In this document: piece after piece, positions 35,964 through 43,828 of the stretch
Numbering within the stretch: position 1 is the stretch's first letter
Layout: every line of letters begins with the position of its first letter
Assembly (NCBI RefSeq): GCF_023806125.1
Contig: NZ_JAMSKT010000013.1
Coordinates: 30,799 to 94,798 of the forward strand
Direction of reading: 5' to 3'
Length of the DNA: 64,000 nucleotides
DNA from: Clostridium caldaquaticum
Lineage (GTDB): Bacteria; Bacillota; Clostridia; Clostridiales; Clostridiaceae
Position numbers and translations under genes: made by a program
Notes under the pieces: generated by a model
What the model was told of the DNA's origin: nothing
Seen by the model: only the letters and a program-made list of their open reading frames with translations
Database searches by the model: none

Positions 35964-37168
35964 GTATATTTTGGAAGTCCGTTTTCCATAGGAATGGCTG
36001 GAGTTCCTTGTATTAATGGAGCTATATAATTAACTGCATCTTCTGTAACCCAATTGCCTTCACTTGTAATCCATGACTTAGGAAAGTATTTAATATGGTT
36101 TGCAACCTTTGATGGTTCAACTAGAATTGTGTCGGATTTATAAGGATTGTTTTGTAGTCTCCTTATTCCAACCATAAACCCGGTTATTCCTTCACAAGCA
36201 TATTTTACTGCTTCTTTGCCAGCATTATAAGCTTCCTCTATATCAGTTAAAGATGCATAATGCATAGCACAACGTTGAGTTACTCCAAGCTCTAAGGTTT
36301 TTACTCTAGAAGTTATACCTCTTTCTATAATCATTGATTTTAAAGTGTTGCATACTCCTCCTAATTGAGCATGACCAAATTTATCATGGGTTTTACTGCT
36401 TGTGTTTTCACCAAGAAAGCTGCCTTTTTCATCCTTTATACCTTCTGAAGCAACGATATATACTTGATTTTGTTCTTTAAATTTTTCATTTACCTCTTCT
36501 AAAAACTTTTCTTTTGAAAATGTAACTTCTGGAAGATATATAAAATCCACTACTGGCTCTCCATTAATCTTTGCAAGAGCTGCACTAGCAGTAAGCCAGC
36601 CAGTGTCTCTACCCATAGTTTCTACAATGAATATTCCATTATTCATGTATACAGAGGAATCTAAATAAGTTTCTAATATAGTTGAAGCTATAAATTTACT
36701 TGCACTTCCAAAGCCAGGAGTATGGTCTGTTTCCATTAAATCATTGTCTATAGTCTTAGGGATTCCCATAACTTGAATATCTATGTTATTGAGTTTTGTG
36801 TATTCAGAAAGAGTTCGTACCGTATCCATAGAGTCATTGCCTCCAATGTAAAAGAAGGCTTTAATATTATGTTCTTTTAAAATACTGAATAGTTTTTTAT
36901 ATTCGGAAGTATCTTTTTGGTAATCCTTCATCTTATATCTGCATGAGCCTAAGGCTGAGGAAGGGGTATATTTTAAGCCTTGCAATTGATTATAAGGAAT
37001 TTTGGATAAGTTAATTAGTTTATTTTGAAGTATTCCTTCAATACCGTTGATGCCAGCGTATACATTATCATAACATTTGCTTTCTAATGCCTGGTCTAAA
37101 ACACCAATAAAAGATGAGTTTATTACTGCTGTTGGTCCACCTGATTGTGCTACTAAACAATTAATCAT
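35948..37168 (-). CDS. pfp: PPi-type 6-phosphofructokinase
   Basis: The 406-residue enzyme phosphorylates fructose 6-phosphate in glycolysis. Motifs are AQSGGPTAVINSS at the start, FYIGGNDSMDT near 106 and GIPKTIDNDL near 135. GGNDS with Asp where ATP enzymes have Gly, and PKTIDND where they have GTIDND, point to pyrophosphate as phosphate donor. MGRDTGWL near 182 is also family typical. GAGAGGAG lies before the ATG. It stands alone. A classic ATP-dependent PfkA probably exists elsewhere, so the physiological role here is open. Confidence 0.88.
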   Translation of the reverse strand: MINCLVAQSGGPTAVINSSFIGVLDQALESKCYDNVYAGINGIEGILQNKLINLSKIPYNQLQGLKYTPSSALGSCRYKMKDYQKDTSEYKKLFSILKEHNIKAFFYIGGNDSMDTVRTLSEYTKLNNIDIQVMGIPKTIDNDLMETDHTPGFGSASKFIASTILETYLDSSVYMNNGIFIVETMGRDTGWLTASAALAKINGEPVVDFIYLPEVTFSKEKFLEEVNEKFKEQNQVYIVASEGIKDEKGSFLGENTSSKTHDKFGHAQLGGVCNTLKSMIIERGITSRVKTLELGVTQRCAMHYASLTDIEEAYNAGKEAVKYACEGITGFMVGIRRLQNNPYKSDTILVEPSKVANHIKYFPKSWITSEGNWVTEDAVNYIAPLIQGTPAIPMENGLPKYTILKR

Positions 37169-37403
37169 AATTTTCTCCTCTCATATTGCAATAAAAGTGA
37201 TATATTAAATAAAAATAAATACTATAAAAGCTATATTATACAGAATAATTGTAATATATTATTTGCAAGTAGGCAATATATTATAGTTAAAGTTTAAATA
37301 TTTAGATAATATTAGAAATATAAGTGGGAAAGATATTGAAAGAATGTTAAAATATATATATTAAATTATATTAGTAGAATTTTTGTGCAAGGTGATGTTA
37401 TTA

Positions 37404-40400
37404 ATGAATAAGGCGGCACTAAAAAGCTTTGCTATATGGGGAAGAAAAAAGCTTAAAGATGAAATTCTTGATAGCGCAAAAGAAGCTAAAATGTTAATTG
37501 AAACTGAAGAATTAGATAAGATTACATATAAATGGTTTATTAAATTTATATTGTTAAGATATCTTGAAGTAAAGAGTTATATTAATAATGGAATAAGCAC
37601 TTTTTATAAAGAGACTAATCATGAAAATAATGAAATATTGCAGAATATATGCAGAGAGTTAAATTGTATTTTTCCTGAAATTTTCCAAGCTAATATTAAA
37701 ACAAGAGAGATACTTTTATTAAAAAAATCTTTTGAAAAAAAATCTTTTACTCATAGATTATTAACAGAAATAGGTGAAGAACCTTTTGAAACTGTAGAAA
37801 TAATTGGATGGTTTCATCAATTTTACAATTCATCTGAACACGATATTATAGTTGGAATGAACAACGGAATAATAAGCGGAGAAAATATACCAGCTGCTAC
37901 ACAACTTTTTACTCCAAGGTGGATTGTAGAATATATGATAGATAATTCTTTAGGAAAGCTTTGGGTAGAGGGAAAAAATGATTTAGTTTTAAAAGAAAAG
38001 TTGAAATATTATATAGAGAACAGAAAAATAGATATTAATATTTTAAATAAACAAATGGATTTATATAGGAATTTAAAACCGGAAGAGATTAAATTTTTAG
38101 ATCCAGCTTGCGGTTGTGGCCATATACTGATTTACGCTTTTGATGTTCTATACCAGATTTATTTAAACTGTGGTTATAAGAAAGAGGAAATACCAAAGCT
38201 GATAATTGAGAAAAACTTATTTGGATTAGATATTGACAATAATGTAATAGTTTTGACACAAGCAGCACTTATTTTGAAGGCACGAGAAAAAGATTCATGT
38301 TTTTTTGAAAAGCTTAGAGAAAATAATTTAAATAGTAATATAATACAGGTAAAATCAACTGAGAAAATTTTAGAGTACTCTCAATTATTGTTACAAGGTA
38401 TTGAAAAAATAGATTATAGCAAAGAACAAATCGACAGTTTGTTTACAAGTTTTAATTATGGACATATTATAGGTTCTTTAGCGTATATTAAAAATTTTGA
38501 TTTGAATTTTTGGAAAGATAGATTAAGGTTTATAGATAAAACTTATTATTCTGAAGAATACAATGAATTTAGGGAAAATATGCATTACTTAGTAAAGCAA
38601 GCACAAATCATATCTCAAACTTACCACATAGTGTGCACAAACCCACCTTATATGAGTAAAAAATATATGGATTATAAACTGAAAAAGTTTATTAAGGATA
38701 ATTATTTAGATTTTAACGGTGATTTGTTTTCTGTATTTATGATAAGAAATTTAAAATATACAAAGCCTTATGGATATTCAGCTTTTATGACACCTTTTGT
38801 ATGGATGTTTATTAAAGAGTACGAAAAGCTTAGAAAATTTATAATTGATAAGAAAGAAATTGTAAGCTTAATACAACTGGAATATTCTGCTTTTACAGAT
38901 GCTACTGTACCTATTTGCACTTTTATATTAGGAAACTTCCATGGAAGTTATTTTGGAGAATATATTAAGCTATCTGATTTTAAAGGTGAAGAAATGCAGC
39001 CTGTTAAAACTTTGCAAGCTATAAAAAATCCCCAAATATACTTTAGATATAATTGCTCTGCTGAAAGGTATAAAAAAATACCTGGAATGCCTATTGCTTA
39101 TTGGATTTCTGAAAATTTCCTTAATGTATTTTCTCATTCTAAGAAGCTAGAAAATTTTATTGATATAACAGGTTCTCAAAATATTACTTCAAATAACGAT
39201 AAATATTTAAGAAAGCATTGGGAAATAGATAAAAATAATATAAATAAAAGATGGTTTTTTTATACAAAGGGTGGAGATTATAGAAAATGGTATGGGAATA
39301 TAGAATATCTAGTGGATTGGTCAGAAGAGGCGAGACAGTTTTATAAAAGTAATAAAACCTCCAATTTGTTGAGTGATGAGTACTGTTTTCGTGAAGGAAT
39401 AACTTATAACAGTATATCTACAAAGGGATTCTCTGCTAGGGAGGCTGGTAAAAATATTTATGATAAAAGCGGTCCTACTTTTCATCTTTTAGATGACAGC
39501 CTAAAGTATTATGTACTTGCACTTCTTAATTCTAAGGTAATTGCAGCTATAATGCAGTTATATAATCCTACTATAAATTATCAGGTTCAAGATATAAAAA
39601 ATATACCTGTAATATTAACAAAGGATAAATTTTTAAGAGAAAGAATAGATAAACTTTGTAAGGAATGTATTGAGCTTTCTAAAGAAGATTGGGACTGTAA
39701 AGAGATTTCTTATAGTTTTTACTGCCATAGTCTGTTAAAATGTAAAGGCAGTGAAGGAAGTATGGAGGAAGCTGTTAGAGATTTAGATAAAATTTTAAAT
39801 ATTAGATTTAATTTATTAAAGGAAAAAGAAGAAGAGTTAAACAGAATTTTTATTAATATATATAACTTAAAAAACGAAATTACTCCTTATATAAAGGATA
39901 GTGATTTAACTATCTCAAAAATAAACAGGAGTGAACAAGTAAAAAGCTTTATTTCCTATGGTGTGGGCTGTATTATGGGAAGGTATATGTTAAAAGAAGG
40001 GGAGAGTATAAAGTCTAATGATGGAATTTTGCCTTTAAAGGATGAGTACATATTTAACAATACTATTGCTTATAAATTTATAGATTTTTTAGGGAGCTGC
40101 TTTGGTAAAGCCAGACTTCATGAGAACTTAAATTTTATAGCTGAAGTACTTGGAAAAAAACAAAATGAATCTTCAGTAGATGCTTTAAAGAGATATTTTT
40201 TAAAAGATTTTTATAAGGATCATTTAAAAACCTATAAAAAAAGACCAATCTATTGGCTCTTTACTTCAGGAGAAAAGATGGCTTTTAGTGCTCTTGTTTA
40301 TATGAATAAGTTAAATATAAACACTTTAAAAATTTTGAGAACAGAGTATGTTCTGCCATTAATAGAAAAAGAAAAAAAAGATTTATTAAGCTTTAAAATT

Positions 40401-40574
40401 AATTCTAGTTCTAAAAAGATTAGGTGTATTAAAAATATAGAAACAAAGCTGGAAGAGCTGGGTAATTATTATAATCTTCTAGAAGAATATGAAAAGAAAG
40501 GATTGGATATCGACCTAGATAATGGCATAACATATAATTATTCTAAAATTCACGATTTATTGCATAAAATATGA
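37404..40574 (+). CDS. PglX-like adenine DNA methyltransferase (BREX type), orphan
   Basis: The product has 1056 residues, in the range of BREX-1 PglX. The ATG at 37404 has AGGTGAT 7 bases upstream; in-frame codons from 37383 overlap that site. The N-terminus (MNKAALKSFAIWGRKKL) is the PglX signature, followed by TQLFTPRWIVEYM near 171, SAM motif DPACGCG (233-239) and catalytic NPPYMSKKYMD (from 413), with a long C-terminal recognition and helical part. In BREX, PglX methylates host DNA and is needed for phage exclusion. No pglZ, brxA, brxB, brxC or brxL lies within 25 kb either side in this window. It stands alone before a hemerythrin gene. Confidence 0.88.
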   Translation: MNKAALKSFAIWGRKKLKDEILDSAKEAKMLIETEELDKITYKWFIKFILLRYLEVKSYINNGISTFYKETNHENNEILQNICRELNCIFPEIFQANIKTREILLLKKSFEKKSFTHRLLTEIGEEPFETVEIIGWFHQFYNSSEHDIIVGMNNGIISGENIPAATQLFTPRWIVEYMIDNSLGKLWVEGKNDLVLKEKLKYYIENRKIDINILNKQMDLYRNLKPEEIKFLDPACGCGHILIYAFDVLYQIYLNCGYKKEEIPKLIIEKNLFGLDIDNNVIVLTQAALILKAREKDSCFFEKLRENNLNSNIIQVKSTEKILEYSQLLLQGIEKIDYSKEQIDSLFTSFNYGHIIGSLAYIKNFDLNFWKDRLRFIDKTYYSEEYNEFRENMHYLVKQAQIISQTYHIVCTNPPYMSKKYMDYKLKKFIKDNYLDFNGDLFSVFMIRNLKYTKPYGYSAFMTPFVWMFIKEYEKLRKFIIDKKEIVSLIQLEYSAFTDATVPICTFILGNFHGSYFGEYIKLSDFKGEEMQPVKTLQAIKNPQIYFRYNCSAERYKKIPGMPIAYWISENFLNVFSHSKKLENFIDITGSQNITSNNDKYLRKHWEIDKNNINKRWFFYTKGGDYRKWYGNIEYLVDWSEEARQFYKSNKTSNLLSDEYCFREGITYNSISTKGFSAREAGKNIYDKSGPTFHLLDDSLKYYVLALLNSKVIAAIMQLYNPTINYQVQDIKNIPVILTKDKFLRERIDKLCKECIELSKEDWDCKEISYSFYCHSLLKCKGSEGSMEEAVRDLDKILNIRFNLLKEKEEELNRIFINIYNLKNEITPYIKDSDLTISKINRSEQVKSFISYGVGCIMGRYMLKEGESIKSNDGILPLKDEYIFNNTIAYKFIDFLGSCFGKARLHENLNFIAEVLGKKQNESSVDALKRYFLKDFYKDHLKTYKKRPIYWLFTSGEKMAFSALVYMNKLNINTLKILRTEYVLPLIEKEKKDLLSFKINSSSKKIRCIKNIETKLEELGNYYNLLEEYEKKGLDIDLDNGITYNYSKIHDLLHKI

Positions 40575-40636
40575 GAATATTTATAGAATAAAACTATATT
40601 ATTTTCTATTAAGTATAATAAGTGGAGGAAACTTAT

Positions 40637-41191
40637 ATGGATGCTATAGAACTAATGGTGCATGAGCATGAAAATATTAAAAAAATGCTTAAAGTTATAA
40701 GGAGTATGTGTATTAAAGTAGTTAATAATGAAGCTGTACAGTATGAAGATTTTTATAAGGTGATAGATTTTGTAAGAAATTATGCAGATAAGCTTCATCA
40801 TGCTAAGGAAGAATCGATTTTATTTAAAAAAATGTGTGATGAATTGGGAGAAAAAGTAGCAAAAGGTCCTATTGCTGGAATGTTAGTTGAACATGATTTT
40901 GGAAGGCTTTATATGTCAAACCTTGAAAATGCCTTAGAGACATTTAAAAGTGGAGATAAGGATGCTAGAGTAGATATTATTGCAAATGCGATATCTTATA
41001 CTGACCTTTTAAATAGACATATAGATAAGGAGAATACAGCTATATATACTTTTGCAAGAAGGGCTTTAAGTAAAGAAGCTATGAAAAATATAGAAAAACA
41101 ATGTAAAGAAGCAGAAAAAATTGCTAGAGAAAATGGAATACAGAAAAAATATATTGATATTATAGAAGAGTTTAATAAAAAATATTTATAA
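40637..41191 (+). CDS. hemerythrin-domain protein
   Basis: The 184-residue all-helical protein has the di-iron binding pattern of hemerythrin HHE domains: LMVHEHENIKK at the start, KLHHAKEESILF near 52, LVEHDFGRLY near 82 and HIDKENTAIY near 128. Such proteins bind oxygen or sense or detoxify oxidants and NO. TGGAGGAAAC precedes the ATG at 40637; an in-frame GTG at 40622 overlaps that site. It follows the PglX-like gene by 62 bases with no terminator seen between them. Confidence 0.88.
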   Translation: MDAIELMVHEHENIKKMLKVIRSMCIKVVNNEAVQYEDFYKVIDFVRNYADKLHHAKEESILFKKMCDELGEKVAKGPIAGMLVEHDFGRLYMSNLENALETFKSGDKDARVDIIANAISYTDLLNRHIDKENTAIYTFARRALSKEAMKNIEKQCKEAEKIARENGIQKKYIDIIEEFNKKYL

Positions 41192-41249
41192 AATCTTAAA
41201 GAGAGGATAGATCATATTTTAGTATGATTTATCCTCTCTTTAAGATTTT
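41190..41249 (+). terminator. long terminator after the hemerythrin gene
   Basis: A 19-bp outer stem (41190-41208 with 41231-41249, containing GAGAGGAT/ATCCTCTC) plus an inner ATCATA/TATGAT stem and TTTT loop. It starts at the stop codon. Confidence 0.9.
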
Positions 41250-41281
41250 ATGTTATTCCTGTTTGATTTAAAATAAAAAAG

Positions 41282-41337
41282 CAGACAGCTGGTGAAAAAA
41301 TTGCTTAAGGGGGTAAAGCACCAGCTATCTGTTTTAA
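41282..41337 (+). other. isolated stable hairpin in the hemerythrin-Nudix gap
   Basis: AGCAGACAGCTGGTG pairs with CACCAGCTATCTGTTTT around a 22-base loop containing GCTTAAGGGGG. One internal mismatch (C-A) interrupts about 13 bp. A T-run follows. The 41250-41530 gap holds no gene; this may be a second terminator, a leader element or a small RNA. Confidence 0.5.
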
Positions 41338-41530
41338 ATAAGGGTGTATATAATGGGGAGGAACTTACTAAGTATTTGTTTATGTTAGTATAATATGCTA
41401 CAGTAATTAATGTGTTACAATTTTTAGTTTTTCTATATTTATAAAATAGAGTTGTTGTTATATAATATAGTTTAGTAAATCGTGGTTGAAATAAAAATTA
41501 TAGTATAGTGCTAGTTGGGTGAGGTTAAGA

Positions 41531-42145
41531 ATGATAGATGTTATTAACAATATATTTAAAGAGAGAAAAGCTGGTTTAATAGGAGACTATAGAAGAAATG
41601 CAGTAATGATACTTTTATGTGAAGAAAATGATGAAACGTATATTATTTTTGAAGAAAGATCCCTCACTTTAAGACATCAGCCAGGAGATATATGTTTACC
41701 GGGGGGAAAACTTGAAGAAGGGGAAAGGCCTGAGGAAACTGCACTAAGAGAAACTTTGGAGGAGCTTGGACTAAATAAAGAAGATATAGTCCTAATAGGC
41801 GAAATGGACTATTTTATAAGTCCTTATGGAAGTATTATTTATCCTTTTATTGGAAAACTAAACGGCAAGAAATTAAATCCTAACCCTAGTGAAGTTCATC
41901 AGATATTTAAAGTTCCTTTAAGTTATTTTTTAGAAAAAGAGCCAGTAGAATATGAAATGGAAATAGGTCCAAATTTAAAAGAAGACTTTCCTTACCACTT
42001 GGTAAATGGAGGGAAAAATTATAAGTTTAGCAGAGGAAAATTAAATCAGTATTTTTATAAGTATGATAAGTACATTATTTGGGGATTTACGGCTATAATA
42101 ATAAAAAGTTTTATAGATATAATAAAGAAGGAAGCTATAAAGTAG
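41531..42145 (+). CDS. Nudix hydrolase, CoA-diphosphatase-like
   Basis: The 204-residue protein has a complete Nudix box, GGKLEEGERPEETALRETLEEL (about 58-79), given here in the form G-x5-E-x7-R-E-x2-E-E. Just before it, EERSLTLRHQPGDICLPGG matches the extra motif of YeaB/NudL-type CoA pyrophosphatases (UPF0035). It probably splits CoA or related nucleotide diphosphates. The ATG at 41531 has GGTGAGG 6 bases upstream; an in-frame GTG at 41519 overlaps that site. Its 3' end overlaps the convergent membrane protein gene by 11 bases. Confidence 0.87.
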   Translation: MIDVINNIFKERKAGLIGDYRRNAVMILLCEENDETYIIFEERSLTLRHQPGDICLPGGKLEEGERPEETALRETLEELGLNKEDIVLIGEMDYFISPYGSIIYPFIGKLNGKKLNPNPSEVHQIFKVPLSYFLEKEPVEYEMEIGPNLKEDFPYHLVNGGKNYKFSRGKLNQYFYKYDKYIIWGFTAIIIKSFIDIIKKEAIK

Positions 42146-42156
42146 ACTTCCTTCTT
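42125..42156. terminator. terminator shared by convergent Nudix and membrane protein genes
   Basis: AAGAAGGAAG (42125-42134) pairs with CTTCCTTCTT (42147-42156), 12-base loop, spanning both stop codons. T-tails are short. Confidence 0.6.
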
Positions 42157-42479
42157 ATTCCTGCAACAAAAGCAGATATGACAATTAATGCCAAGTATGC
42201 AATGACATATATTCCTGATATTAAACCAAGTCCATAAAAGAATTTTAAATATATGAATATAATGAGCGATGCAAGGAACCAGAACAGAAAAACATAAGAC
42301 ATTCTATTGTTTTTACTTCTCCATTCACTAGGATTTTTCATATTGCCTATAATTTTTTCTTTTTTACTGCTCTTCTCTGAGGTATTGGAAACTAACACTT
42401 TAAAATAAAAGAAAAATATAAAGGATATAACTGTAACTCCAAGAAATAAATAGGATAAGGAATGACTTGTCATGGTCAT
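42135..42479 (-). CDS. small hypothetical membrane protein
   Basis: The 114-residue protein has three hydrophobic segments (about 10-27, 62-80 and 86-105) separated by a charged loop rich in Lys and Ser. I do not recognise a family. GGAGG lies 8 bases before the ATG, and a second ATG is two codons on. The gene is alone, convergent with the Nudix gene. The last residues are basic (IRRKSTL). Confidence 0.7.
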   Translation of the reverse strand: MTMTSHSLSYLFLGVTVISFIFFFYFKVLVSNTSEKSSKKEKIIGNMKNPSEWRSKNNRMSYVFLFWFLASLIIFIYLKFFYGLGLISGIYVIAYLALIVISAFVAGIRRKSTL

Positions 42480-42696
42480 AATAAATCCTCCATTTCTACA
42501 TACTATAATATTAGTATAACCATAAAAATTTAATAATATTTAAGCAAAAGATATATTTAAATGATTTATTTTTAATCTGGTATTTTTTGTTAAAATATTA
42601 AGAAACAGTTAATAATTTAAAATCCTCTTCATTTTTTTTCAGGTTTACATTATAATGGTATAAAAGGTTAAATTTTGGGGAGAGAGGGGTGAAGTT

Positions 42697-42921
42697 ATGT
42701 CTATTTGTTCTTTTTTATCAATAGGAGGAAATGAAATCGATTGTTTTGGCGATTGTGCTTTTTATAATTGGGAAGAAAATGGAGGAGTTTGTCCGTTTAA
42801 AAATTTAAAGAATAATAGAGCTAGCAGATTAAAAGAGTTATCTGAATACGATTTTTTTGGAGAGCATGGCATAAACATTAAAGAAATTGATCAATATTAT
42901 ATGGAAAAAGATTATATTTAA
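42697..42921 (+). CDS. small conserved-looking cysteine protein
   Basis: The 74-residue protein has four Cys at 4, 16, 20 and 32, a symmetric C-x11-C-x3-C-x11-C spacing, in SICSFLSIGG, CFGDCAFYNW and GVCPFKNL. The rest is polar and charged. The spacing suggests a metal or Fe-S site, but I do not recognise the family. GAGGGGTGAAG lies before the ATG. It stands alone between the membrane protein and ndk. Confidence 0.65.
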   Translation: MSICSFLSIGGNEIDCFGDCAFYNWEENGGVCPFKNLKNNRASRLKELSEYDFFGEHGINIKEIDQYYMEKDYI

Positions 42922-43044
42922 AATTTAAGCAGTTTTTTATATTATAAAAAAGTTATGCACTTTGTAATAATTTACACTAGTGTATATTTTTTTATTATCA
43001 GTATAAAATATGAAATAATCAAAGTAAAGTAAAGGAGCAGTTAT

Positions 43045-43449
43045 ATGGAAAAGACACTCGTGCTTATTAAACCAGATGGAATAGAGAGAAAATTAATTGG
43101 AGATATAATAAGTTTCTATGAAAGGAAAAATTTAAATATTATAGCTTTGAAGATGTTAAAAGCTGATAGGGAAATAGCAGAAAAGCATTATGAAGAACAT
43201 AAAGGAAAAGAATATTTTAACTCATTAATTGATTATATTACAGAAGATAAGCTTTGTGCTCTTGTTATTGAAGGGGAAAACGTTATAGAGGCTGTGAGAA
43301 GGATAAATGGAGATAAAGACCCGATTAAAGCTGATATAGGAAGTATAAGGGGGAAATTTTCTTGTCATAAGACTAGAAATTTGGTTCATGCTTCAGATAG
43401 TATAGAAAATGCAAATAGGGAAATTAGTATCTGGTTTCCAGAGCTTTAA
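43045..43449 (+). CDS. ndk: nucleoside diphosphate kinase
   Basis: The 134-residue enzyme balances nucleoside triphosphates. It begins KTLVLIKPDGIERKLIG and carries the active-site histidine in RNLVHASDS near residue 115, where the family usually has NLIHGSDS. Length is normal. AAGGAG lies 7 bases before the ATG. Upstream a perfect palindrome TACACTAGTGTA (42973-42984) overlaps a possible -35 TTTACA (42971-42976), with TATTAT at 42993-42998. Confidence 0.94.
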   Translation: MEKTLVLIKPDGIERKLIGDIISFYERKNLNIIALKMLKADREIAEKHYEEHKGKEYFNSLIDYITEDKLCALVIEGENVIEAVRRINGDKDPIKADIGSIRGKFSCHKTRNLVHASDSIENANREISIWFPEL

Positions 43450-43450
43450 A

Positions 43451-43486
43451 TAAAAAGATGGCTATACAGCAGCCATCTTATTTTTA
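43451..43486. terminator. terminator shared by ndk and the HesB-like gene
   Basis: AAGATGGCT (43455-43463) pairs with AGCCATCTT (43471-43479), 7-base loop, with T-rich tails on both strands. Confidence 0.85.
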
Positions 43487-43824
43487 TGAGAGCACCCATG
43501 GGAGCAGCCTATTGTGCAAGTGGAGCAATCTTTAGATAACCTTTTTACAGGTACAGTTTTAATCATGAAAGTAGAGTTTTTATATATTAGAGTTATTTCA
43601 TTTATATTATCTGTAAGTTGTGAATTATATATAATAGGTAGTTCGTCTATCTTATCAATTATATCTTCCTTTTGTAAGCTGTCTATATATATATGGATTT
43701 TGGAACTTAAGCAGCAACCATTCTTATAAGCAAATCTTATATATGATCCCTTTAGATCTTTAAGAATATATATAAGCTCCTTATAAGCACTCTCTGAAAT
43801 CTTTATTTTAACTTTGTTTTTCAT
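43462..43824 (-). CDS. HesB/IscA-like small protein with Cys-rich tail
   Basis: The 120-residue protein begins KVKIKISESAYKELIYILK and has YIRFAYKNGCCLSS near residue 32, a pattern like the HesB/IscA (A-type Fe-S carrier) fold. The usual Cys-x-Cys end is replaced by a Cys/His-rich tail CSTCTIGCSHGCSH. It may bind Fe-S or another metal; this is inference. The ATG at 43824 has GAGG 9 bases upstream, in the last codons of pncB. It starts 4 bases after the pncB stop, so the two are co-translated or at least co-transcribed. Confidence 0.6.
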   Translation of the reverse strand: MKNKVKIKISESAYKELIYILKDLKGSYIRFAYKNGCCLSSKIHIYIDSLQKEDIIDKIDELPIIYNSQLTDNINEITLIYKNSTFMIKTVPVKRLSKDCSTCTIGCSHGCSHKNKMAAV

Positions 43825-43828
43825 AGTA

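Noticed and set aside
37404..41191. A BREX phage-defence island around the PglX-like gene
   Set aside because: No PglZ, BrxA, BrxB, BrxC/PglY, BrxL or other defence gene is present nearby; neighbours are pfp, hemerythrin, Nudix and ndk.
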